Assembly (NCBI GenBank): GCA_028819775.1
Contig: JAPPKV010000188.1
Location: forward strand, 1-7,419
Direction: 5' to 3'
DNA from: Gammaproteobacteria bacterium
GTDB taxonomy: Bacteria; Pseudomonadota; Gammaproteobacteria; Pseudomonadales; Azotimanducaceae_A
Length of the DNA: 7,419 nucleotides
Part shown: piece by piece, positions 1 to 5,358 of the stretch
Layout: every line of letters begins with the position of its first letter
Position numbering within the stretch: position 1 is the stretch's first letter
Notes under the pieces: model-generated
The model's database searches: none
Seen by the model: the letters and a program-made list of their open reading frames with translations, nothing else
What the model was told of the DNA's origin: nothing
Position numbers and translations under genes: made by a program

Positions 1-68
1 TCGTTCCCCACGACGCCTAAGCGACGGCTACAATTCCCTAATGCGAACGCCGATCGGGGGGCTAGCAC

Positions 69-686
69 GTGGTCGACGTGCTCGCGACGCTCCACCTCAT
101 TGATCCCGACGACGTCGGACTTGGCACCCTTGCCCGAAAGGAGGCCTATATCGAGCGCCAGCTCAAACGCTGGACCAAGCAGTGGGAAGCCACCAAGACC
201 CACGAGATTCCCGAGATGGAGGAGAGCGAACGCCTGTTGCACGAAGACATGCCCGAACAGATCGGTTCGGCCATCGTTCACGGCGACTATCGCATCGGCA
301 ACATGATCATCCGCGGCGGCCGCATGGCGGCGTTGTTGGACTGGGAGTTGTGCACCCTAGGCGATCCCCTGGCCGACGTGGGTTACCTGCTCAACAACTG
401 GACCGAACCCGGTGACCGGGGCGCCGGGGAGAGTCCGACCGGTATCGGTGGCTTCCCTGGACGGGACCACGTCCTGTCCGTATACGAGGAACGCACCGGG
501 CGTGACCTCTCCCGCATCAACTACTACCGGGCTTTTTCCCATTGGCGCCTCGGCGCGATCGCCCAAGGCGTCTACAAGCGCTACCTCGTCGGCGCAATGG
601 GCAAGAACCGTGATTTCGACCTAGAGAAGTACAAACTCGGCATCCACCAACGCGCCGAGTCGGCGTTGCGATTCCTGACGACGTAG
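69..686 (+). CDS. Phosphotransferase-family protein (APH/choline-kinase fold), N-terminally truncated; possible pseudogene
   Basis: This is the C-terminal lobe of an aminoglycoside-phosphotransferase-fold kinase of the ACAD10/'phosphotransferase family' type. These proteins phosphorylate small hydroxylated substrates and often sit near acyl-CoA metabolism genes; the substrate here is unknown. Visible motifs are the catalytic loop HGDYRIGN (residues 71-78, catalytic D73, N78) and the metal-binding LLDWE (D91), followed by the family-typical LGDPLADVGYLL. Full-length members are usually about 340-350 residues, while only 205 are open here. The N-lobe with its nucleotide-binding loop and lysine is absent. 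A TAG at 63-65 lies in frame directly upstream of the GTG at 69, and the preceding 62 bases do not read as the expected N-terminal sequence in any frame. The GTG has no clear ribosome binding site. The C-terminus looks intact. Either this is a decayed remnant left by a rearrangement or frameshift, or an unusual short protein; I favour the remnant. The family call is firm, the activity doubtful. Confidence 0.75.
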   Translation: MVDVLATLHLIDPDDVGLGTLARKEAYIERQLKRWTKQWEATKTHEIPEMEESERLLHEDMPEQIGSAIVHGDYRIGNMIIRGGRMAALLDWELCTLGDPLADVGYLLNNWTEPGDRGAGESPTGIGGFPGRDHVLSVYEERTGRDLSRINYYRAFSHWRLGAIAQGVYKRYLVGAMGKNRDFDLEKYKLGIHQRAESALRFLTT

Positions 687-707
687 GGGACGGGCTTATC
701 CCGTCCC
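687..707 (+). terminator. GC-rich hairpin just after the phosphotransferase stop; possible terminator
   Basis: The arms GGGACGGG (687-694) and CCCGTCCC (700-707) form a perfect 8-bp stem with a 5-nt loop (CTTAT), starting immediately after the TAG. There is no T-tract on the plus strand, so this is not a canonical intrinsic terminator. It may stabilise the 3' end of the transcript or terminate weakly. Confidence 0.35.
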
Positions 708-789
708 GCCCGAACACGCGCGCCGCAAGTGGCCGCGGGCGATCAAGTTTGCGATCTACAGACGGCTAGAACGACGTGTGTGGGATACG

Positions 790-909
790 AAAAAGAAGGG
801 GCGCGCCAGCGGCGTATTACGCCGCTGGAAGCAGCTTCAACTAGGGGGGAAGGACACAAGCATCACAGGGAGGACCGAAGCTGCCGTCGCGCCTAACTCA
901 ATCTGTACT
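790..909 (-). ncRNA. Candidate small RNA, about 120 nt, three-way junction with C-rich loop and U-tract
   Basis: Read leftwards, this block can fold completely. The outer stem is GGCGCG (893-888) with CGCGCC (805-800). Stem A is GCAGCTTC (884-877) with GAAGCTGC (838-831) and can be lengthened by G-U pairs at 885/830, 876/839, 875/840 and 874/841. Stem B is CCAGCGGCG (828-820) with CGCCGCTGG (814-806), loop TAATA. Two bases after the outer stem comes TTCTTTTT (797-790), a U-rich end. The wobble pairs exist only on the minus strand, which supports that orientation. The 32-nt loop of stem A is pyrimidine-rich and carries CCTCCC and TCCTTCCCCCC, sequences that could pair with Shine-Dalgarno regions. 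A leftward promoter-like element lies just upstream, giving a start near 909. No known RNA family is recognised. The structure was found by eye; no folding energy or expression evidence is available. The alternative is an unrelated set of GC-rich inverted repeats. Confidence 0.42.
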
Positions 910-914
910 GGTTT

Positions 915-945
915 TGTATAGTACACATGAAAAAAGGGGTGTCAA
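915..945 (-). promoter_or_regulatory. Leftward sigma-70-like promoter of the candidate small RNA, with MerR-type half-sites
   Basis: On the minus strand a perfect -35 TTGACA (945-940) is followed 16 bp later by TACTAT (923-918). Read instead with TATACA (920-915) as the -10, the spacer is 19 bp, a length typical of MerR-activated promoters. TGTAC (925-921), TATACA and a further GTACAG (908-903) overlap the -10 and start region and resemble the sites in front of the MerR gene at 1943-1972. CarH/LitR-type regulators are known to bind TGTACA-like repeats. Control by the neighbouring MerR protein is inference. Confidence 0.45.
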
Positions 946-958
946 GGACTTTTTTCAT
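927..958. repeat. Perfect 10-bp inverted repeat (ATGAAAAAAG / CTTTTTTCAT)
   Basis: The arms at 927-936 and 949-958 are exact reverse complements around a 12-base centre that contains the TTGACA -35 box of the leftward promoter. The stem is almost only A/T, so it would be a weak RNA terminator. The U-run could help end merR transcription, or the repeat may be a protein-binding dyad. Confidence 0.45.
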
Positions 959-1012
959 CCCGGTTGCACCGTGTGTTGGCCCACCGTACCCGGGTCCCAG
1001 TGACGGTCGTCG

Positions 1013-1915
1013 TTAGTTGGCCATCGCCAACAGTCCATGCTTCTCGACGAGAGCGTGCAATGACTCCTCAAGGTGGCCGCGTGCGGCACCAACGCGCCCC
1101 GCCACGAGCCGGTGGTCTTCGTCGACGCTGCCGTACGTGCTGCCGCATCGGCGGGCATGACTCTCGTAGTCGTTGATCACCCCGATGAGTTCTGCTAGGT
1201 GGCGGGGACAGTCGCATTCCGCCTGGGTCGCCATCACTGCAATGTGCATCAGTTCGCCGTCGCTGAACCGTCGCGGCGCATCCGCCATGGCGGGAGCCGT
1301 GGCGGTGACTCGACGCACCACCGTCTGCCATTCCGCTGGCCAGCGCAGGATTGCTCGCCCTGCCTGGCGGCAGGCTTCGAGGTCAGCGGCGGTGGCATAC
1401 CGGAAGGCGACCACAAGGCTGGCATCCGGGTAGATTTCTTCAATTTCTTCAAGGCGTTGGGGGTCCAAGGTCGGAACGTAGACGACGACACAGTCGAGTT
1501 CCGGGAGTGCCCCCCGATCGGCTTTGAGTTCCGCTGCGGTCGACCATTCGGCGACCACTTCCATCGCCGCCTCAGTGGCCTCAGCGTTTCGGCGGGCATC
1601 GCGATTGGCAAGAATGAGTTGCCCGCCCACGAGTCCGGTGCGACGACGGTGCGCGGCTGGCCGGGTCAGCGGGGGTCGAAGGCGGCGCTGCAACTCGTCG
1701 TCGCTGAGTTGGATCAGCTGGCTGATGGGATGGCCCTGCTCAAGCAGCGCCTTGACGCTGGTCAGACGCTCGACTTGCGACACGCTGTAGAAGCGCGTCT
1801 TACCGGCGCGCTGCGCAGGCTCCAAGCCGTAACGGCGTTCCCAGGCTCGCAGACATTCGGGGCTGATTCCCGTGCGCTTGGCCACGGCCCCGATCTTGTA
1901 CAGGTCTTCGTCCAC
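1013..1915 (-). CDS. MerR-family transcriptional regulator, CarH/LitR-like architecture without cobalamin motif
   Basis: This is a DNA-binding regulator. Residues 6-52 form a winged helix-turn-helix of the MerR class (YKIGAVAKRTGIS, then LRAWERRYGL and RFYSVSQVERL). Residues 94-200 look like an alternating beta/alpha domain in the position of the B12-binding domain of CarH/LitR (LVGGQLILANRD, DCVVVYVPTLDP, SLVVAFRYA). The DxHxxG cobalamin signature is not there, nor is the four-helix bundle that carries the W...EH motif in CarH, so light or B12 sensing cannot be assumed. A C-terminal helical segment with CDCPRHLAELI (235-244, C234 and C236) matches a domain I associate with related proteobacterial MerR proteins. 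The reading frame is open back to a TTG at 1972, but that codon lies inside the promoter/operator. The GTG at 1915, giving 300 residues and preceded by GGA at a short distance, is preferred. The gene is divergent from the signalling operon. It probably regulates itself and the leftward element at 915-945 (inference). Confidence 0.88.
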   Translation of the reverse strand: MDEDLYKIGAVAKRTGISPECLRAWERRYGLEPAQRAGKTRFYSVSQVERLTSVKALLEQGHPISQLIQLSDDELQRRLRPPLTRPAAHRRRTGLVGGQLILANRDARRNAEATEAAMEVVAEWSTAAELKADRGALPELDCVVVYVPTLDPQRLEEIEEIYPDASLVVAFRYATAADLEACRQAGRAILRWPAEWQTVVRRVTATAPAMADAPRRFSDGELMHIAVMATQAECDCPRHLAELIGVINDYESHARRCGSTYGSVDEDHRLVAGRVGAARGHLEESLHALVEKHGLLAMAN

Positions 1916-1942
1916 GATCGATCCGGTCGAAGTGGACGGCCG

Positions 1943-1972
1943 ATTGTACGTCCCTGTACTTCCGTTATACAA
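1943..1972 (-). promoter_or_regulatory. Promoter of the merR-like gene with overlapping operator half-sites
   Basis: On the minus strand TTGTAT (1972-1967), an 18-bp spacer and TACAAT (1948-1943) make a plausible promoter, placing the start near 1936, about 20 nt before the GTG at 1915. The spacer contains GTACAG (1959-1954), and its end joins the -10 box as CGTACAAT. The repeated GTAC/TATAC half-sites suggest an autoregulatory operator. The promoter position supports the shorter protein start. Confidence 0.5.
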
Positions 1973-2140
1973 GGGGAGGTCCGCGGTGGCGCTGCCCGCC
2001 CCAGGTTACGGAGCCCCCGGGAGCAGCGGAGTTGGCTGCCCGAGTGGCGATGGGTTTGTCCCCGGCCGTTCGGTCACAAGGTGGCTGGCTGGAATCGGTC
2101 CTGCACAACGGCGATGCGGGGTTCGGCGTTTTGCGTTGGG

Positions 2141-2160
2141 GATGATGTACTATCGATGTA
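2141..2160 (+). promoter_or_regulatory. Possible -10 region of the signalling operon
   Basis: TGTACTAT (2146-2153) repeats exactly the TGTACTAT seen at the leftward promoter (925-918). Used as a -10 (TACTAT), it would start transcription at about 2160, on the ATG itself, giving a leaderless message. No recognisable -35 box is present, so activation by a regulator would be needed. This is a weak call. Confidence 0.25.
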
Positions 2161-2606
2161 TGGGCGGCAGGGAAACACAGACGGGACAGGGGATTGACGT
2201 ACTCCTGCGCCCGGAGTTGAACATCGCTCTCACCGCGTTGGCCGATGCCGTCGAGGAGTTCGCGGCACAGGAGGCGCTCAGCGGTGCCTTGCCGATTAAC
2301 CTCAACCTGGTACTCGACGAACTGATAACCAACAGTGTCAGCTACGCGTTGACCGATGCCGCCGAACCGGTCCTGCGGCTGCGACTTTGGCGCGATGGGG
2401 ACATGGTGGTTGCCCAGGTCGAGGACAATGGCGCGGCGTTCGATCCCTTCAAGGAGGCCCCGAAGCCGGACATCGAGCAGGGTCTCGACGAGAGACCGAT
2501 TGGCGGACTCGGAGTCTTCCTGGTGATGCAGCTTTCCGAAACGGCCCACTACGAACGCGACGGCGACACGAACAGGATCATCTTGCAAATGAGAATGGAG
2601 AGTTAG
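2160..2606 (+). CDS. RsbW/SpoIIAB-like anti-sigma factor serine kinase (HATPase_c_2)
   Basis: This is a single-domain GHKL ATPase of the partner-switching type. Such proteins bind and inhibit a target (classically a sigma factor) and phosphorylate their STAS antagonist. With the start at 2160 it has 148 residues, normal for the family. The N-box is at 50-58 (LVLDELITN, E54 and N58), the G1 box at 88-95 (EDNGAAFD, D89), and the glycine lid at 114-118 (IGGLG). The start is uncertain. ATGs at 2142, 2145 and 2160 are in frame and none has a good ribosome binding site; 2160 best matches the family length. A GTG at 1986 is also in frame and has a strong GGAGG six bases upstream, but the extra 58 residues look non-homologous. 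The stop is 4 bases before the STAS gene, so the two are probably translated together. The target is not encoded in the window. Confidence 0.87.
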   Translation: MGGRETQTGQGIDVLLRPELNIALTALADAVEEFAAQEALSGALPINLNLVLDELITNSVSYALTDAAEPVLRLRLWRDGDMVVAQVEDNGAAFDPFKEAPKPDIEQGLDERPIGGLGVFLVMQLSETAHYERDGDTNRIILQMRMES

Positions 2607-2610
2607 AGAT

Positions 2611-2961
2611 ATGGCGAATCAATCCTCTCTGACGGTCCCGAGCACAGAACAGGACGATGCCGTCGTACTTTGCCCCACCGGTCGGGTCGACGGTACGAAC
2701 GTGACGATTCTTCAAGGTGCCGTGCGGGAGCGCTTGGAAGCGGGTCAGACCCGGTTGGTATTCGACATGGTCGATTTGAACTACATCAGCAGTGCGGGGC
2801 TCAGAGTACTGCTCATGGCCGCCCGCGATCTGCAGGCGCAAGGCGGAAAGGCGGTTTTCTGCAACCTGTCCGAGCAAATCCGTCAGGTCTTCGAGATCAC
2901 GGGTTTCGACAAGATCCTGGCCGTTCACGCCAACCGCGAAGACGCGCTGGCGGCCTTCTGA
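2611..2961 (+). CDS. STAS-domain anti-anti-sigma factor (RsbV/SpoIIAA-like)
   Basis: A 116-residue single STAS domain, the normal size. It acts as the phosphorylatable antagonist in partner switching: unphosphorylated it binds the RsbW-like kinase and frees that kinase's target. The family segment DLNYISSAGLRVLL occupies residues 55-68. By alignment with RsbV (D-S-T-G) the phosphorylated residue should be S61. The strand TGRVDGTN (23-30) and the C-terminal GGKAVFCNLSEQIRQVFEITGF region are also typical. The start ATG at 2611 lies just after the rsbW-like stop, with GGAGAG inside the end of that gene as its likely ribosome binding site. Its kinase is upstream and its likely phosphatase downstream, so the three-part switch is complete. 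The family is clear; specificity for the neighbouring partners is inferred from position. Confidence 0.92.
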   Translation: MANQSSLTVPSTEQDDAVVLCPTGRVDGTNVTILQGAVRERLEAGQTRLVFDMVDLNYISSAGLRVLLMAARDLQAQGGKAVFCNLSEQIRQVFEITGFDKILAVHANREDALAAF

Positions 2962-2987
2962 CACGGGTGGACGTTCGATAGGAAATC

Positions 2988-4154
2988 ATGAGCACGCCGG
3001 CGAAGATACTCGTCGTTGACGACGAGGAAGACCTAGAACTGTTGATGCGGCAACGGTTCCGCCGCCAAGTTCGCAGGGGCGAGTACGAGTTGCACTTTGC
3101 GCACAATGGCCGCGAGGCTTTGGACGTGCTTGCGGAGATTCCAGACATCCGGCTCGTCCTGTCCGATATCAACATGCCGGTCATGGATGGGCTCACGCTG
3201 TTGAGCCAGTTGGAAGAGATCGAGGCCAACGTGTCCGCCGTGGTGGTGTCCGCGTACGGCGACATGGCCAACATCCGCACCGCCATGAACCGGGGGGCGT
3301 TCGACTTCGTTACCAAGCCCATCGACTTCAACGACCTTCAGGTCACCGTCGAAAAGACGCTACGCCACATCCAGGTTCTAGAGGAAGCGTTGGCGTCCCG
3401 GGACCGGCTTGTGGCCTTGAGGCAGGAACTGGTGGTGGCAAGCCAGGTGCAGACGTCCGTCCTGCCGGCGGCGCTACCGGTGACGGAACACTTCGACGTG
3501 CACGCCGAAATGATTCCGGCACGGGAGATCGGGGGCGATTTCTACGACTTCTTCAGCCTCGACGAATACCGGATGGGGCTGGTGATCGCCGACGTTTCGG
3601 ACAAGGGCATACCGGCGGCGCTATTCACCATGGTGAGTCGGGCGCTCCTCAAGGCGGCTGCCCGCAACCACGAGTCTCCGTCTGCCTGTCTGTACGAGGT
3701 CAACCAACTGGTCAGCCAGGACAACGACGCCTGCATGTTCGTCACCTTGTTCTATGCCGTACTCGATCTCCGCGATGGCTGCCTGCGGTACTGCAACGGC
3801 GGGCACAATCCGCCGCGGTTAATCTGCCGGGGCGAGGTGCAGGAGGTTCCGTCGAGCGACGACATTGCCCTCGGCATCTTCATGGAGCACGAGTTCCATG
3901 ACAACGAGCTAGTGCTGGGGGTGGGCGATGCGTTGTTCCTCTATACGGACGGTATCACCGAGGCGTGCAACGCGGCGGAGGATGAGTTCGGTGAAGATCG
4001 TCTCGACGAACTGCTCGCACGACGGGCGGACGCCGACATCCCCGACCTGATCTCGGAGGTCGTCGGTGCGGTCGAGGAGTTCGCGGGCGGCGTCGCCCAG
4101 TTCGACGACATGACCTGCTTGGCGCTACGCATGAACAGCAACAAGCCGGCTTGA
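2988..4154 (+). CDS. Response regulator with PP2C-type (SpoIIE/RsbU-like) serine phosphatase output
   Basis: 388 residues. The receiver domain spans about 6-125: acidic pair D11/D12, phospho-acceptor D60 in LVLSDINMP, S88 and K110 (TKP). A helical, probably coiled-coil linker (about 120-155) leads to QVQTSVLP and the phosphatase domain (about 165-384). Its metal-binding motifs are intact: EIGGDFYD (D184), IADVSDKG (D202), NGGHNPP (270-276), LYTDGITE (D321) and FDDMT (D373/D374). It should be a cytoplasmic Mn/Mg-dependent phosphatase that removes phosphate from the STAS protein when the receiver is phosphorylated. The design resembles HsbR of Pseudomonas and CrsR of Shewanella, but here the anti-sigma kinase is a separate protein, whereas those proteins carry one at the C-terminus. 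The ribosome binding site AGGAAA (2980-2985) is close to the ATG. The histidine kinase two genes downstream is its likely phosphodonor (inference). Confidence 0.93.
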   Translation: MSTPAKILVVDDEEDLELLMRQRFRRQVRRGEYELHFAHNGREALDVLAEIPDIRLVLSDINMPVMDGLTLLSQLEEIEANVSAVVVSAYGDMANIRTAMNRGAFDFVTKPIDFNDLQVTVEKTLRHIQVLEEALASRDRLVALRQELVVASQVQTSVLPAALPVTEHFDVHAEMIPAREIGGDFYDFFSLDEYRMGLVIADVSDKGIPAALFTMVSRALLKAAARNHESPSACLYEVNQLVSQDNDACMFVTLFYAVLDLRDGCLRYCNGGHNPPRLICRGEVQEVPSSDDIALGIFMEHEFHDNELVLGVGDALFLYTDGITEACNAAEDEFGEDRLDELLARRADADIPDLISEVVGAVEEFAGGVAQFDDMTCLALRMNSNKPA

Positions 4155-4176
4155 CCGACACTCGGCAGCCTTCCTG

Positions 4177-5358
4177 ATGCGGCGTTCGCTGCTATCGGCC
4201 TTGGCCGTTCTGGTCTGGCTCCTTCGATCCCCGGCAGACGCTGAAGAAGCGGGGGGCGATCCGCCTTCTGAAGCGGTGCCAGGCGAGGTGGTGTTCGGTC
4301 AGTCTGCCGCGTTGAGCGGTCCGGCCAGCGAACTCGGCACGGGCATGCGTTTGGGACTTGAGTCCGCGTTCGCCGAAGTCAATGCTGCCGGCGGCGTCGG
4401 GGGCCACCGGCTTGCCCTTGTCTCCCTGGACGACATGTACGAGCCCGAGGCGGCGGTGGCGAACACCCGCGAACTGATCGGGAAGCACGACGTCTTCGCC
4501 CTAGTCGGTGCGGTCGGCACGCCCACGTCCCGGGCCGCCCAACCGGTTACCAGCGATGCTGCCGTGCCCTACATCGCGCCGTTCACCGGTGCCGAGTTTC
4601 TCCGCGACGTGGAGGAGCGGTCGAACGTGGTCAACGTCCGGGCTTCGTACTTCCAGGAGACTGCGGAGATCGTCGCCCGGCTGACGGAGGATCTCGGTAT
4701 CGAGAAGATCGGCATCCTCTACCAGGATGACTCGTACGGACGAGCTGGGCTGGCTGGATTGCGTCGCGCGCTGGATGCCCACGGCCTGCCCCTGGTCGCG
4801 GAAGCCAACTACCCGCGCAACACCGAGATCGTCAAGAGCGCCCTTCTCGATCTGCGTCGCTACGACCCGGAGGCCGTAGTCATCATCGGCGCCTACAAAC
4901 CCGCCGCAACGCTGATCAGGTGGGCGCGGCGGCTCGGTTTCCGGCCGGTGTTCGTCAATATCTCCTTCGTGGGAACCTCGGCGCTTGCCGAAGAACTGGG
5001 TGCCGACGGTGTCGGCGTCTACATCACCCAGGTCGTGCCGTTTCCGTTGGACAAGGGGGTTGCCGTCGTCGATCGCTACCAGGAGGCACTGGCGGGGTTT
5101 GCGCCCGATGCGGAGCCTGGGTTCGTATCCCTCGAGGGCTACCTGGCAGGGCGACTGGTCGCCCAGGGCCTGCGTCTGGCGGGGCCCGGGGCGTCGCGGG
5201 CGCAGTTTCTCGAGGCGCTGCGCAACGCACCGCCGATCGATCTCGGCGGCTTCGAGCTGGAATACGGCGTTGAGGACAATCAGGGTTCCGACCGCGTCTA
5301 CCTGACCGTTATCGATGCCAACGGCGAGGTCAGGCCCGCGCAACGGATGGTCAGGTGA
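4177..5358 (+). CDS. Periplasmic binding protein, type I (leucine/branched-chain amino-acid-binding-like; Peripla_BP_6)
   Basis: 393 residues with an N-terminal signal peptide: basic MRR, hydrophobic stretch 5-16, and an ADA cleavage motif at 20-22, so it should be exported to the periplasm. The mature protein reads as a two-lobe type I binding protein: VVFGQSAALSGPASELG near the start, then GMRLGLESAFAEVNAAGGVGG, ALVGAVGTPTSRA, IGILYQDDSYGRAG and VVIIGAYKPAATLIRWA. Ligands of this class are amino acids, urea, amides or aromatic acids; the ligand here cannot be read from sequence. No ABC permease or ATPase is visible nearby. The gene sits 22 bases after the phosphatase gene, and its TGA overlaps the GTG of the histidine kinase (GTGA, 5355-5358). 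This suggests a sensory rather than transport role, as for TorT or LuxP (inference). The ATG at 4177 has only a weak ribosome binding site, but the signal peptide supports it. Confidence 0.9.
   Translation: MRRSLLSALAVLVWLLRSPADAEEAGGDPPSEAVPGEVVFGQSAALSGPASELGTGMRLGLESAFAEVNAAGGVGGHRLALVSLDDMYEPEAAVANTRELIGKHDVFALVGAVGTPTSRAAQPVTSDAAVPYIAPFTGAEFLRDVEERSNVVNVRASYFQETAEIVARLTEDLGIEKIGILYQDDSYGRAGLAGLRRALDAHGLPLVAEANYPRNTEIVKSALLDLRRYDPEAVVIIGAYKPAATLIRWARRLGFRPVFVNISFVGTSALAEELGADGVGVYITQVVPFPLDKGVAVVDRYQEALAGFAPDAEPGFVSLEGYLAGRLVAQGLRLAGPGASRAQFLEALRNAPPIDLGGFELEYGVEDNQGSDRVYLTVIDANGEVRPAQRMVR

Noticed and set aside
29..34. TACAAT as a -10 box for the phosphotransferase fragment
   Set aside because: No -35 element at suitable spacing within the 28 bases available upstream, and the gene itself appears truncated.
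679..921. Plus-strand open stretch after the phosphotransferase (GTG at 778 gives 47 codons, Arg/Lys-rich)
   Set aside because: No ribosome binding site and no recognised family; it overlaps the palindromic stems that are better explained as RNA structure on the other strand.
1199..2197. 332-codon plus-strand open frame across the merR gene
   Set aside because: Opposite a well-supported MerR protein with conserved HTH; the product has no recognisable family and runs through the promoter region.
1965..2588. 207-codon minus-strand open frame opposite the RsbW-like gene
   Set aside because: The plus strand carries clear N, G1 and G2 ATPase boxes in this region; the minus frame has no family features.
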